Part shown: positions 27,055-36,465 of the stretch, piece by piece | How the letters are laid out: each line of letters opens with the position of its first letter | Numbering within the stretch: the stretch's first letter is position 1 | Source of the DNA: an uncultured Paracoccaceae bacterium | Lineage (GTDB): Bacteria; Pseudomonadota; Alphaproteobacteria; Rhodobacterales; Rhodobacteraceae | NCBI GenBank assembly: GCA_947500825.1 | Contig: CANMTR010000001.1 | Coordinates: forward strand, 62,001 to 126,000 | DNA length: 64,000 nt | Direction of reading: 5' to 3' | Notes under the pieces: generated by a model | The model's database searches: none | Seen by the model: the letters and a program-made list of their open reading frames with translations, nothing else | What the model was told of the DNA's origin: nothing | Translations under genes and position numbers: made by a program

Positions 27055-27777
27055 ATGGGCGTGTTGCAATCGATGCTCGACGCCATCTACCCGCCGAGCT
27101 GCGCCATGTGCGACGCCGAGACAACGACCACCGGCCAGCTCTGCGCCGAATGCTGGCAGGGCACCCGCTTCCTGCGCGGCCATGTCTGCGACCGCTGCGG
27201 CGCGCCGCTGTCGGGCGAGGTGGAGCCGGGCGATTCCTGCGATGCCTGCCTGGCCACGCTCCGCCCCTGGAGCCGGGGCCGCGCCGCGCTGGCCTACGAG
27301 GGCCGCGCGCGCACCTTCGTCCTGCGCCTCAAGCATGGCGACCGGCTCGACCTCGTGCCCCCGGCGGCGGCCTGGATGGCCCGTGCCGGCGCCGCGATCT
27401 GGCCCGAGACGCCGCTCCTGGTGCCGATTCCCGTCCACTGGGCCCGCCGGGTCCGGCGCCGCTACAACCAGGCCGCGCACCTGGCGCGCGGCCTGTCGCG
27501 GATCACCGGCGACGACGTGGCGACCCAGGCGCTCGTGCGCACCCGCCACACCGCGCGCCTCGTGCGCCGGGGCCGGGCCGACCGCTTCGCCGACCTGGCC
27601 GGTGCCATCGCTCCCCATCCCCGCCACGGCGCGGCGATGGCGGGGCGCAACGTGCTCCTGATCGACGACGTGCTGACCTCCGGCGCCACGCTCGACGCCG
27701 CGGCGGTCGCCGCCCGTGCGGCGGGCGCGGCCGACGTGCGCGTCCTCGCACTGGCGCGCACGCTCCGGGATTCCTAG
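27055..27777 (+). CDS. comF: ComF family phosphoribosyltransferase-like protein
   Basis: The 240-residue protein has an N-terminal zinc-ribbon with CAMC, CAEC, CDRCG and CDAC cysteine pairs, then a phosphoribosyltransferase fold with LVPIPVHWARRVRRRYNQ and the PRPP loop LLIDDVLTSGATL. ComF proteins help DNA uptake in competent bacteria, but most alphaproteobacterial members have no demonstrated role. GGGAGG seven to twelve bases upstream supports the ATG. Glutaredoxin grxC follows at 33 bp. Confidence 0.9.
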   Translation: MGVLQSMLDAIYPPSCAMCDAETTTTGQLCAECWQGTRFLRGHVCDRCGAPLSGEVEPGDSCDACLATLRPWSRGRAALAYEGRARTFVLRLKHGDRLDLVPPAAAWMARAGAAIWPETPLLVPIPVHWARRVRRRYNQAAHLARGLSRITGDDVATQALVRTRHTARLVRRGRADRFADLAGAIAPHPRHGAAMAGRNVLLIDDVLTSGATLDAAAVAARAAGAADVRVLALARTLRDS

Positions 27778-27810
27778 ATCAGGTCGGTACTTCCAGGAAA
27801 GGACGCCGCC

Positions 27811-28065
27811 ATGGCCCGGGTCGAGATCTATACCACGCCGCTCTGCGGGTTCTGCCACGCCGCCAAGCGCCTGCTCGCCTCCAAGGACGCGAGCTATTCC
27901 GAGACCGACGTCTCGCGCGACCTTGCCTTGCGCGACGCGATGACCGAGCGCGCGGGCGGCAGCCACACGGTGCCCCAGATCTTCATCGACGACGCCCATG
28001 TGGGCGGCTTCGACGAACTAGCGGCGCTGGAGCGGGCGGGCCGGCTCGACGCGATGCTGGCGTGA
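27811..28065 (+). CDS. grxC: Glutaredoxin 3
   Basis: This 84-residue thiol-disulphide oxidoreductase has the glutaredoxin fold with active site TTPLCGFCHAAK, the TVPQIFIDDAHVGGFDEL cis-proline and glutathione-binding segment and normal class length. The active site is CGFC instead of the usual CPYC; both redox cysteines are kept. It would reduce protein or small-molecule disulphides with glutathione in the cytoplasm. The stop overlaps the GTG start of the next gene (GTGA), so the two are translationally coupled. Confidence 0.93.
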   Translation: MARVEIYTTPLCGFCHAAKRLLASKDASYSETDVSRDLALRDAMTERAGGSHTVPQIFIDDAHVGGFDELAALERAGRLDAMLA

Positions 28066-28892
28066 GGGTCGCCCTCGTCCAGCTCACCTCCGGCGACGAC
28101 CCCGAGGCCAACCTCGCCGCCACGCTCGCCCGCGTAGCCGAGGCGGCGGGGCAGGGGGCCGAGCTGATCGCCACGCCGGAGGTCACCAATTGCGTCTCCG
28201 CCAGCCGCACCCGGCAGCGGGAGGTCCTGTCGCGGGAGCAGGACGATCCCACCCTCACCGCCCTGCGCGATGCGGCGGCGCGCCACGGCACCTGGCTCCT
28301 CGCGGGGTCCCTGGCGCTGAAGACGGACGACGCGGACGGCCGCTTCGCCAACCGCTCGATCCTGATCGACCCGTCGGGCGGCATCGCGGCGCGCTACGAC
28401 AAGATCCACATGTTCGACGTCGCCGTGTCGGAGGCGGAGACCTACCGCGAATCCGCCGGCTACCGCCCGGGCACCCGCGCGGTCCTGGCCGATCTCGGCC
28501 CCGTCCGCATGGGGCTGACCGTGTGCTACGATATCCGCTTTCCCGTCCTCTACCGTCGCCTCGCGCGGGCCGGCGCGGGCATCCTGACGGTGCCGTCCGC
28601 ATTCTCCCCCGTCACCGGGGCCGCCCATTGGGAGCCGCTCCTGCGCGCCCGCGCCATCGAGACGGGGTGCTTCGTCCTGGCCCCCGCCCAGACGGGGCAC
28701 CATGCCGCCACCCGCGGCCGCGCGCGGCAGACCCACGGGCATTCCCTCGCGGTAAGCCCGTGGGGAGAGGTGCTGGTGGACATGGGGGACGCGCCGGGCG
28801 TGGCGGTCCTCGACCTTGATCTCGCCCAAGTCGCGGCGGCGCGGGAACGCGTGCCCAGCCTCGCCCACGGGCGTCCCTTCGACGGCCCCTAG
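28062..28892 (+). CDS. Carbon-nitrogen hydrolase (Nit-type omega-amidase family)
   Basis: The 276-residue protein is a nitrilase-superfamily amidase. The catalytic triad is visible: Glu in LIATPEVTN, Lys in RYDKIHMFDV and Cys in GLTVCYDIRFP. The KIHMFDV and YRESAGYRPG pattern points to the Nit1/Nit2 group, which removes the amide from deaminated glutathione or alpha-ketoglutaramate. Being coupled to glutaredoxin, a glutathione-repair role is plausible, but this is inference. It starts with GTG at 28062 inside the grxC stop and its own TAG shares a CTAG palindrome with the convergent ubiG stop. Confidence 0.87.
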   Translation: MRVALVQLTSGDDPEANLAATLARVAEAAGQGAELIATPEVTNCVSASRTRQREVLSREQDDPTLTALRDAAARHGTWLLAGSLALKTDDADGRFANRSILIDPSGGIAARYDKIHMFDVAVSEAETYRESAGYRPGTRAVLADLGPVRMGLTVCYDIRFPVLYRRLARAGAGILTVPSAFSPVTGAAHWEPLLRARAIETGCFVLAPAQTGHHAATRGRARQTHGHSLAVSPWGEVLVDMGDAPGVAVLDLDLAQVAAARERVPSLAHGRPFDGP

Positions 28893-29638
28893 GCGAGGGG
28901 CGCCGTCGCGGCGGCGATGTAGTTCACCGACAGGTCGCGCTCCGACAGCCGCCAGTCCCACCGCGCGGGGTCGAGCACCATGCCGGTCCGGTCCACGCAG
29001 GTGAGCCCCGCCGCGCCCATCGCCGTTGCCATCTCGTCGGGCGTGACGAAGCGGTTCCAGTCGTGGGTGCCGCGCGGCAGCCAGCCCAGCACCCATTCGG
29101 CCCCCACGATGGCCAGCGCGAAGCTCTTGGCCGTGCGGTTCAGCGTCGACAGGATCACCATGCCCCCCGGCACGGTCAGCGCGCGGGCCGAGGCCACGAA
29201 GCTTTCGGGGTCGGAAACGTGCTCGATCACCTCCAGCGCCAGCACCGCGTCGAACCGCTCGCCCGCCGCGACCAGGGACTCGGCCGTGGCGGTCCGGTAA
29301 TCGATCTCCAGCCCCTGCTCGGCGGCATGGGCGCGTGCCACGGGGATGGTGTCGGCGGCCGCGTCGATGCCGGTGACCTCGGCCCCGAGCCGCGCCAGCG
29401 GCTCCGAGACCAGCCCGCCGCCGCAACCGATGTCGAGCACCTTGAGCCCCTCGAGCGGCCGGCGGGCCTTGGGGTCGCGGTCGAACTGCGCGGCCAGGTG
29501 GCGGGCCACGTATCCCATCCGGCAGGGCGTCATCCGGTGCAGGGGGCGGAACTTGCCGTCGGGGTCCCACCATTCCCGTGCGATGGCCGAGAACTTGTCG
29601 ATCTCGCCGCGGTCGATGCTGGACCCGGTGCCGGACAT
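28889..29638 (-). CDS. ubiG: Ubiquinone biosynthesis O-methyltransferase UbiG
   Basis: UbiG performs both O-methylations in ubiquinone synthesis. The 249-residue enzyme has the signature FSAIAREWWDPDGKFRPLH near the N terminus, the SAM-binding LDIGCGGGLVSEPLARLGA, FDAVLALEVIEHVSDP and, near the end, the membrane-binding NYIAA segment. The start at MSGTG (29638) is chosen because upstream in-frame codons lack family character. It is divergent from pip with 79 bp between their starts. Confidence 0.95.
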   Translation of the reverse strand: MSGTGSSIDRGEIDKFSAIAREWWDPDGKFRPLHRMTPCRMGYVARHLAAQFDRDPKARRPLEGLKVLDIGCGGGLVSEPLARLGAEVTGIDAAADTIPVARAHAAEQGLEIDYRTATAESLVAAGERFDAVLALEVIEHVSDPESFVASARALTVPGGMVILSTLNRTAKSFALAIVGAEWVLGWLPRGTHDWNRFVTPDEMATAMGAAGLTCVDRTGMVLDPARWDWRLSERDLSVNYIAAATAPLA

Positions 29639-29717
29639 GGGTGCGCCCCTTCTTTTCGCCAATTTTCTGACCGCCCCGCACTCCACGGCAGGCCCGGAAA
29701 ACCTATGTAGCCCACCC

Positions 29718-30701
29718 ATGGATCAGATTGCAGGGCAAAAGAGCGCAGCGTCGTATCTCTATCCGCGGATCGACCCGTTCGATCAGAGGATGCTGTCGGT
29801 GGGCGACGGCCATTCGGTGTACGTGGAGCAGTGCGGCAACCCCGACGGCATCCCGGTCGTGGTCTTCCACGGCGGACCGGGCGGGGGCTGTTCGCCCTCG
29901 ATGCGCCGCTACTTCGACCCGTCGCGCTTCCGCATCGTGCTGTTCGACCAGCGCGGCTGCGGCCGCTCGCGGCCCCATGCCAGCGTGCGCGACAACACCA
30001 CGTGGCACCTGATCGCCGACACCGAGCTGATCCGCAAAACCCTCGGGATCGAGCGCTGGATCGTCTTCGGCGGCTCCTGGGGTGCCACGCTCGCCCTCCT
30101 CTACGCCGAGGCGCATCCCGACAGGGTCCGCCACGCGGTCCTGCGCGGCGTCTTCCTGATGACCCGCTCCGAGCTCGACTGGTTCTACGCCGGCGGCGCG
30201 GGCCGGTTTTGGCCCGACATGTGGCGCCGCTTCTCCGGGCTCGTGCCCGAGGAGGAGCGCGGCGACCTGATCGCCGCCTACAACCGGCGCCTCTTCTGCG
30301 GCGACATGCCGACGGAGACGCGCTTCGCCCGCGCCTGGGCGGGGTGGGAGAACACCCTGGCCAGCATCGACAACGAGGGCCCCTCGGGCGAAAGCCCGGC
30401 CGACTACGCCCGCGCCTTCGCCCGGCTGGAGAATCACTACTTCACCAACCGCGGCTTCCTCGACGCCGACGACCAGATCCTCGACGAGGTCCACCGCATC
30501 GCCAAGGTTCCGGGCACCATCGTCCAGGGCCGGTACGACATGATCTGCCCGCCGGTCTCGGCCGACCGGCTGCACCGGGCCTGGCCGGCCTCGCGGCTGA
30601 TCCTGGTGCCCCGCGCGGGGCATGCCCTGTCCGAGCCCGGCATCAGCGCGGCCCTGGTGCGCGAGATGGACACGATCGCGCGACAGGCCCGGCCCCGCTG
30701 A
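29718..30701 (+). CDS. pip: Proline iminopeptidase
   Basis: This 327-residue alpha/beta-hydrolase removes N-terminal proline from peptides. The family motifs are present: oxyanion-loop FHGGPGGGCSPSMRRYFDP, FDQRGCGRS, nucleophile elbow GGSWGATLALLYAE, and C-terminal acid and base in QGRYDMICPP and RAGHAL. Length and order match the bacterial monomeric enzyme (peptidase family S33). The ATG at 29718 has no strong ribosome-binding site in front. The downstream rimP operon has its own leader. Confidence 0.95.
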   Translation: MDQIAGQKSAASYLYPRIDPFDQRMLSVGDGHSVYVEQCGNPDGIPVVVFHGGPGGGCSPSMRRYFDPSRFRIVLFDQRGCGRSRPHASVRDNTTWHLIADTELIRKTLGIERWIVFGGSWGATLALLYAEAHPDRVRHAVLRGVFLMTRSELDWFYAGGAGRFWPDMWRRFSGLVPEEERGDLIAAYNRRLFCGDMPTETRFARAWAGWENTLASIDNEGPSGESPADYARAFARLENHYFTNRGFLDADDQILDEVHRIAKVPGTIVQGRYDMICPPVSADRLHRAWPASRLILVPRAGHALSEPGISAALVREMDTIARQARPR

Positions 30702-30724
30702 GAGGGGGCCGGGCCGCGCGGGGC

Positions 30725-30753
30725 TTGCATTTCCCCGCCGCGAGGCGTAATTG
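30725..30753 (+). promoter_or_regulatory. Candidate promoter of rimP-nusA-infB operon
   Basis: TTGCAT and TAATTG are separated by 17 bases and lie 20-50 bases after the pip stop. Transcription from here would give a leader of about 90 nt that includes the terminator at 30807-30830 before the rimP ATG. Confidence 0.5.
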
Positions 30754-30806
30754 CCCCTCAACAGCGGCGCGTCGGGGTCCACACCCGGCGCCCACCGGGA
30801 TCGTCG

Positions 30807-30830
30807 AACGGGCCGCTGGCCCGTTTTTTT
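30807..30830 (+). terminator. Intrinsic terminator in the rimP leader (possible attenuator)
   Basis: AACGGGCC-gct-GGCCCGTT forms an 8-bp stem ending in seven T. It is only 22 bases before the rimP ATG, leaving no room for a promoter downstream, so operon transcripts must pass it. It could also end pip mRNA. NusA, encoded by the second gene, acts at just such structures, so autoregulation is plausible. Confidence 0.8.
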
Positions 30831-30852
30831 GTGCCGGAACTCCGGAGGCTCC

Positions 30853-31449
30853 ATGTCCGATCTCATCGCCAAGGCCAGTATCGACCGTCGCCTCGCCGAG
30901 GTGATCGAGCCCGTGATCGAGGATCTGGGCTTCGAGCTGATCCGCGTGCGCTACCAGGGCGGCAAGACGCCCACCGTCCAGATCATGGCCGACCGTCCCG
31001 ACGGCGGGATCGAGGTCGACGAGTGCGGGACCATCTCCACCGCCGTCTCGGCCCATCTCGACGTGGAGGACCCGATCGAGGACGCCTACGACCTTGAGGT
31101 CTCCTCGCCCGGCATCGACCGCCCCCTGACCCGGCTCAAGGACTTCGACATCTGGGCGGGCTACGTGGCCAAGCTCGAGACGACCGAGCTGATCGACGGG
31201 CGGCGCCGCTTCAAGGGCACCCTGGCCGGGATCGAAGGCTCCGAGGTCCTGATCGAGATCGAGGAGGGCACGATCGGGCTGCAGTTCGACTGGCTGTCCG
31301 ACGCCAAGCTCGTCCTGACCGACGATCTGATCCGCGACGTGCTCAAGGCCCGCAAGGACAAGGGCGAGATCGGCGACGCGCAGTCCGCCGAGGTCGAGAC
31401 CGTCATCGACAGCGAAGACGACGCGCGTCTTCCGAACCAGAAGGACTAA
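30853..31449 (+). CDS. rimP: Ribosome maturation factor RimP
   Basis: RimP helps to assemble the 30S subunit. The 198-residue protein shows the family segments [36 protein letters not shown] and [20 protein letters not shown], with an acidic C-terminal tail (about 35 residues) typical of alphaproteobacteria. GGAGG eight bases upstream sets the ATG at 30853. It is the first gene of rimP-nusA-ylxR-infB, with 6 bp to nusA. Confidence 0.95.
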   Translation: MSDLIAKASIDRRLAEVIEPVIEDLGFELIRVRYQGGKTPTVQIMADRPDGGIEVDECGTISTAVSAHLDVEDPIEDAYDLEVSSPGIDRPLTRLKDFDIWAGYVAKLETTELIDGRRRFKGTLAGIEGSEVLIEIEEGTIGLQFDWLSDAKLVLTDDLIRDVLKARKDKGEIGDAQSAEVETVIDSEDDARLPNQKD

Positions 31450-31455
31450 AGGCAC

Positions 31456-33213
31456 ATGGCCATCACCTCTGCCAACCAGCTCGAGCTTCTGCAGACCGCC
31501 GAGGCGGTCGCGCGCGAGAAGATGATCGACCCCGGTCTCGTCGTCGAGGCCATGGAGGAGAGCCTCGCCCGCGCCGCGAAGTCCCGCTACGGCTCCGAGA
31601 TGGACATCCGCGTGGCCATCGACCGCAAGACCGGCCGCGCCACCTTCACCCGCGTTCGCACCGTCGTCGACGAGGACCTGCTGGAGAACTACCAGTCCGA
31701 GGTCACCGCCGCCCAGGCCGCCGAGCTGGTGCGCGGCGAGCGCGCCGCCGTCAGCGTCGTGCCCGCCCGCGTCACCTTCCACGTGGAGGGCGAGGAGCGT
31801 CCCCGCACCCGCGACGTGCGCCGCTTCCTGCTCAAGACCGCCGGCCAGGGGTCCGACGCCGTCGCCCAGGACGCCGTTCCCGGCGACGGCGACGAGATCG
31901 TCGACGAGGTCCCACCGGTGGAGCTGGGCCGTATCGCCGCGCAGTCGGCCAAGCAGGTGATCCTGCAGAAGGTCCGTGAGGCCGAGCGCGACAAGCAGTT
32001 CGAGGAGTTCAAGGACCGCGTCGGCCAGATCATCAACGTCGCCGTCAAGCGCGAGGAATACGGCAACGTCATCGTCGACCTGAACCCCGGCGAGGGCGTC
32101 CTGCGCCGCAACGAGAAGATCGGCCGCGAGAGCTACCGCACCGGTGACCGCATCCGCGTCTTCATCAAGGACGTGCGCCGCGAGCCGCGCGGGCCCCAGA
32201 TCTTCCTGTCGCGCACCGCGCCCGAGTTCATGGCCGAGCTGTTCAAGATGGAGGTGCCCGAGATCTACGAGGGCATCATCGAGATCAAGGCCGTGGCCCG
32301 CGACCCCGGCAGCCGGGCCAAGATCGGCGTCATCTCCCACGACAGCTCCATCGACCCGGTCGGCGCCTGCGTGGGCATGAGGGGCAGCCGCGTGCAGGCG
32401 GTGGTCAACGAACTCCAGGGCGAGAAGATCGACATCATCCCCTGGAACGAGGACATGCCCACCTTCCTCGTCAACGCGCTGCAGCCCGCCGAGGTCTCCA
32501 AGGTCGTCCTCGACGAGGAGGCCGAGCGGATCGAGGTCGTCGTCCCCGAGGAGCAGCTGTCCCTGGCCATCGGCCGGCGCGGCCAGAACGTGCGCCTCGC
32601 CTCCCAGCTCACCGGCCTCGACATCGACATCATGACCGAGGAAGAGGAGAGCGCCCGGCGCCAGAAGGAGTTCGAGACCCGCACCCAGCTCTTCGTCGAC
32701 ACGCTCGACCTCGACGAGTTCTTCGCCCAGTTGCTGGTGGCCGAGGGGTTCACCAACCTCGAGGAAGTGGCCTATGTGGAGATCGACGAGCTGACGGTGA
32801 TCGACGGCGTCGACGAGGACACCGCCGAGGAGCTGCAGGCCCGGGCGCGCGACCACATCGACGCCCAGAACCGCAAGGCGCTCGACGAGGCCCGCGAATT
32901 GGGCGTTGAGGACAGCTTGGTTGAATTCGAGGGCCTGACGCCCCAGATGATCGTGGCGCTTGCGCAAGACGGCGTGAAGACGCTCGAGGACTTCGCGACC
33001 TGCGCCGATTGGGAGCTTGCCGGCGGCTGGACCACGGTCGACGGCGAGCGCGTCAAGGACGACGGCCTGCTCGAACCCCACGGCGTCGACCTCGAAGAGG
33101 CCCAGACCATGGTCATGACCGCCCGCATCCAACTGGGCTGGGTCGATCCCGAAGAACTAGAGCCCGACGCCGACGAGGCCGGGACGGACGAAACCGAGGA
33201 GATCCAGGCCTGA
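31456..33213 (+). CDS. nusA: Transcription termination/antitermination factor NusA with extended N-terminal domain
   Basis: NusA binds RNA polymerase and RNA hairpins and controls pausing and termination. The order is: N-terminal RNAP-binding domain (1-160), S1, KH1 and KH2 ([49 protein letters not shown]) and two C-terminal helix-hairpin repeats (about 445-570). At 585 residues it is some 40 longer than usual: residues about 91-146 ([20 protein letters not shown] and after) form an extra segment between VVDE and [15 protein letters not shown], absent from the NusA proteins I know. The reading frame is intact and codon use looks like the rest. Confidence 0.96.
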   Translation: MAITSANQLELLQTAEAVAREKMIDPGLVVEAMEESLARAAKSRYGSEMDIRVAIDRKTGRATFTRVRTVVDEDLLENYQSEVTAAQAAELVRGERAAVSVVPARVTFHVEGEERPRTRDVRRFLLKTAGQGSDAVAQDAVPGDGDEIVDEVPPVELGRIAAQSAKQVILQKVREAERDKQFEEFKDRVGQIINVAVKREEYGNVIVDLNPGEGVLRRNEKIGRESYRTGDRIRVFIKDVRREPRGPQIFLSRTAPEFMAELFKMEVPEIYEGIIEIKAVARDPGSRAKIGVISHDSSIDPVGACVGMRGSRVQAVVNELQGEKIDIIPWNEDMPTFLVNALQPAEVSKVVLDEEAERIEVVVPEEQLSLAIGRRGQNVRLASQLTGLDIDIMTEEEESARRQKEFETRTQLFVDTLDLDEFFAQLLVAEGFTNLEEVAYVEIDELTVIDGVDEDTAEELQARARDHIDAQNRKALDEARELGVEDSLVEFEGLTPQMIVALAQDGVKTLEDFATCADWELAGGWTTVDGERVKDDGLLEPHGVDLEEAQTMVMTARIQLGWVDPEELEPDADEAGTDETEEIQA

Positions 33214-33216
33214 TTC

Positions 33217-33846
33217 ATGAGCCGTGGCAAGCCCAGTCCCGCGCCCGACGCGCCAGAGCGGCGCTGCCTCGCCACCGGCGAGGTCCAGCCGAAGCGCGGC
33301 CTCGTTCGCTTCGTGGTGGGGCCGGGCGACACGGTCTATCCCGATATCGCCGGCAAGCTGCCGGGGCGCGGGATGTACGTGGCCGCTGAGCGCGAGGCGC
33401 TCGAGCGGGCCGTGGCCAAGCGGCTCTTCTCGCGGGGCGCCAAGCGCCAGGTGACGGTCCCCGAGGGGCTCGTGGCCGAGGTCGAGGCGGCGCTGGTGCG
33501 GCGCGTGATCGACAGGATCGCCCTGGCGCGCAAGGCCGGCGCGGCCATCGCGGGCTACGAGAAGGTCAAGGAATGGCTCGACCGGGACCGCTGCCGCATC
33601 CTGCTGCAGGCGTCCGACGGGTCCGAGAGAGGCAAGTCGAAGCTCCACCGCCCCGGCGGGCGGGGATCGTTCTTCGACATCCTGACGGCGGATGAATTGG
33701 GTTTGTCCTTCGGTCGGGAACGTGTGATACATGCGGCGCTCGCCGCTGGCAGACTCGCGGAAGATTTTCGGGACGATGCCGTGCGGCTTTCGGGCGTTCG
33801 CTTGATGCAAGGCGACGATGGCGCCGGAAAGGTGAAGAAGAGCTGA
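33217..33846 (+). CDS. YlxR/DUF448 RNA-binding protein with L7Ae-like C-terminal domain
   Basis: This 209-residue protein has the YlxR fold at the N terminus ([22 protein letters not shown], then [13 protein letters not shown]), the segment that binds RNA, and a second domain (about 95-190) that resembles the ribosomal L7Ae/YlxQ type, [16 protein letters not shown] to [14 protein letters not shown]. The combination of both in one chain is normal in alphaproteobacteria, where B. subtilis has separate ylxR and ylxQ in the same operon. It sits 3 bp after nusA and overlaps infB (TGATG). Confidence 0.88.
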   Translation: MSRGKPSPAPDAPERRCLATGEVQPKRGLVRFVVGPGDTVYPDIAGKLPGRGMYVAAEREALERAVAKRLFSRGAKRQVTVPEGLVAEVEAALVRRVIDRIALARKAGAAIAGYEKVKEWLDRDRCRILLQASDGSERGKSKLHRPGGRGSFFDILTADELGLSFGRERVIHAALAAGRLAEDFRDDAVRLSGVRLMQGDDGAGKVKKS

Positions 33847-36344
33847 TGAGTGACAATGACGGCAAGAAGACCCTCGGCGTTCGCGGCGGCGGCAGCAACC
33901 GCCCCGGCTCGGTGAAGCAGAGCTTCAGCCACGGCCGGACCAAGAACGTCGTGGTCGAGACCAAGCGCAAGCGCGTCGTCGCGCCGAAGCCCGCGGCCGC
34001 CAAGCCCGAGGGCACCGGCGGCAAGCCTCGCGTGGGCGATCCCAAGAAGCGCCCCGCCGGCATCTCCGATGCCGAGCTCGAGCGCCGCATGAAGGCCCTC
34101 GCGGCCGCCAAGGCGCGCGAGAGCGAGGAGGCCGAGCGCCGCGAGACCGAGGTGCGCCAGCGCGCCGAGGAGCGCGAGCGCCGCCGCCGCGAGATCGAGG
34201 AGAAGGAGCGCGAGGAGCGCGAGCGCGAGGAGGCCCTCAAGGCGAAGGCCGACGAGGACGCCCGCCGCCTGCGCGAGGAGCAGGAGGCGAAGGCCCGCGC
34301 GGCCGAGCCCCAGCCCACCCCCGCCGATGTCGAGGCCGAGGCGCAGCAGAAGGCCGCCGCCAAGGCGCCCGCGCCCGCCAAGGATCGCGAGGCCCGTGGC
34401 AAGGACCGCGCCGCCAAGCCCGCCGCCAAGGGCGGCGGCGACAAGCGCCGGTCCGGCAAGCTCACGGTCAACCAGGCGCTCGCCGGCGGCGAGGGCGGAC
34501 GCCAGCGCTCCATGGCCTCCATGAAGCGCCAGCAGGAGCGTGCCCGCCGCAAGGCCATGGGCCAGAGTCAGGACCGCGAGAAGGTCACCCGCACGGTGCA
34601 GCTCCCCGAGGCGATCGTCGTCTCCGAGCTGGCCAACCGCATGTCCGAGCGCGTCGCCGACGTGGTCAAGTCGCTGATGAACAACGGCGTCATGGCAACC
34701 CAGACCCAGACCATCGACGCCGACACCGCCGAACTCATCATCGAGGATTTCGGCCACAAGATTCAGCGCGTATCCGATTCCGACGTGGAGCAAGTCATCG
34801 AGCAGACCGACGATCGCACCCAGGACCTCAAGCAGCGCGCGCCGATCATCACGGTGATGGGCCACGTGGATCACGGCAAGACCTCGATCCTCGACGCGAT
34901 CCGCAAAGCCCGCGTCGTGCATGGCGAGGCCGGGGGCATCACCCAGCACATCGGCGCCTACCAGGTCGAGACCGAGGGCGGCACCACGCTGACCTTCCTC
35001 GACACGCCGGGCCACGCCGCGTTCACCTCGATGCGGGCGCGCGGCGCCCAGGTGACCGACATCGTGGTTCTCGTGGTGGCCGCAGACGACGCGGTGATGC
35101 CGCAGACGATCGAGGCCATCAATCACGCCAAGGCCGCCAAGGTCCCGATGATCATCGCGATCAATAAGTGCGACCGTCCCGGCGCCGATCCCCAGAAGGT
35201 CCGCACCGACCTGCTGCAGCATGAGGTCATCGTCGAGCAGCTCTCGGGCGACGTTCAGGACGTGGAGGTCTCCGCGGTCACGGGGCAGGGGCTCGAACAG
35301 CTCCTCGAATCCATCGCGCTCCAGTCCGAGATCCTCGAGCTCAAGGCCAACCCCGACCGCGCCGCCGAGGGCGCCGTGATCGAGGCGCAGCTCGACGTGG
35401 GCCGCGGTCCCGTCGCGACCGTCCTCGTCCAGCGCGGCACCCTGCGGACCGGCGACATCTTCGTCGTCGGCGAGCAGTGGGGCAAGGTCCGCGCCATGGA
35501 GAACGACCAGGGTCAGCGCGTGAAGGAGGCCGGTCCCTCCGTTCCCGTGGAGGTCCTGGGCCTCAACGGCACGCCCGAGGCCGGCGACGTGCTCAACGTC
35601 GTCCAGTCCGAGGCGCAGGCCCGCGAGATCGCCGAGTACCGCCAGAGCGCGGCCAAGGACAAGCGCGCCGCGGCAGGTGCCGCCACCACGCTCGAGCAGA
35701 TGATGGCCAAGGCCAAGGCCGACGAGAACGTGGCCGAGCTGCCCATCGTGGTGAAGGCCGACGTGCAGGGCTCCGCCGAGGCCATCGTCCAGGCGATGGA
35801 GAAGATCGGCAACGACGAGGTCCGCGTCCGCGTCCTCCACTACGGCGTCGGCGCGATCACCGAGACCGATGTCGGGCTGGCCGAGGCGTCGAATGCCCCG
35901 ATCATGGGCTTCAACGTCCGCGCCAATGCCTCCGCCCGCAACACGGCCAACCAGAAGGGCGTGGAGCTGCGCTACTACAGCGTGATCTACGACCTCGTGG
36001 ACGACGTGAAGGCCGCGGCCTCCGGCCTGCTGTCGAACGAGATCCGGGAGAAGTTCATCGGCTACGCCGAGATCCGCGAAGTCTTCAAGGTCTCCAACGT
36101 GGGCAACGTCGCGGGCTGTCTCGTCACCGAAGGGCGGGCCCGCCGCTCCGCCGGCGTGCGCCTGCTGCGCGACGACGTGGTCGTCCACGAAGGCACCCTG
36201 AAGACGCTCAAGCGCTTCAAGGACGAGGTCTCCGAGGTGATCTCCGGCCAGGAATGCGGCATGGCCTTCGAGCGGTACGAAGACATCCGCAAGGGCGATG
36301 TCATCGAGATCTTCGAGCGCGAGGAAGTCGAGCGCTCGCTCTGA
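33846..36344 (+). CDS. infB: Translation initiation factor IF-2
   Basis: IF-2 is the GTPase that brings initiator tRNA to the ribosome. The 832-residue protein has a long charged, alanine/glutamate/arginine-rich N-terminal region (about 1-230) with repeated ERRR and EREE runs, an IF2-N segment ([14 protein letters not shown]) and the G domain with [17 protein letters not shown] and NKCDRPG. Domains II-IV follow, ending with the [14 protein letters not shown] and [20 protein letters not shown] tRNA-binding region. It overlaps ylxR by one base. A GC-rich hairpin follows the stop. Confidence 0.97.
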   Translation: MSDNDGKKTLGVRGGGSNRPGSVKQSFSHGRTKNVVVETKRKRVVAPKPAAAKPEGTGGKPRVGDPKKRPAGISDAELERRMKALAAAKARESEEAERRETEVRQRAEERERRRREIEEKEREEREREEALKAKADEDARRLREEQEAKARAAEPQPTPADVEAEAQQKAAAKAPAPAKDREARGKDRAAKPAAKGGGDKRRSGKLTVNQALAGGEGGRQRSMASMKRQQERARRKAMGQSQDREKVTRTVQLPEAIVVSELANRMSERVADVVKSLMNNGVMATQTQTIDADTAELIIEDFGHKIQRVSDSDVEQVIEQTDDRTQDLKQRAPIITVMGHVDHGKTSILDAIRKARVVHGEAGGITQHIGAYQVETEGGTTLTFLDTPGHAAFTSMRARGAQVTDIVVLVVAADDAVMPQTIEAINHAKAAKVPMIIAINKCDRPGADPQKVRTDLLQHEVIVEQLSGDVQDVEVSAVTGQGLEQLLESIALQSEILELKANPDRAAEGAVIEAQLDVGRGPVATVLVQRGTLRTGDIFVVGEQWGKVRAMENDQGQRVKEAGPSVPVEVLGLNGTPEAGDVLNVVQSEAQAREIAEYRQSAAKDKRAAAGAATTLEQMMAKAKADENVAELPIVVKADVQGSAEAIVQAMEKIGNDEVRVRVLHYGVGAITETDVGLAEASNAPIMGFNVRANASARNTANQKGVELRYYSVIYDLVDDVKAAASGLLSNEIREKFIGYAEIREVFKVSNVGNVAGCLVTEGRARRSAGVRLLRDDVVVHEGTLKTLKRFKDEVSEVISGQECGMAFERYEDIRKGDVIEIFEREEVERSL

Positions 36345-36351
36345 TCCACGG

Positions 36352-36376
36352 CGGGGGCCGGTCCAACCGGCCCCCG
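36352..36376. terminator. Hairpin after infB
   Basis: A perfect 11-bp stem, CGGGGGCCGGT-cca-ACCGGCCCCCG, starts 7 bases after the infB stop. It lacks a T-tract but is a likely 3' end or processing structure of the operon mRNA. Confidence 0.6.
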
Positions 36377-36465
36377 ATCCCCCTCCGCCGGCCCCGGCGG
36401 AGCGCTCGACTCCGCCGCCGGGAGAGTTATCCTCGCCGGGGACACCCCTCAGCGTCAGGGCTCCG

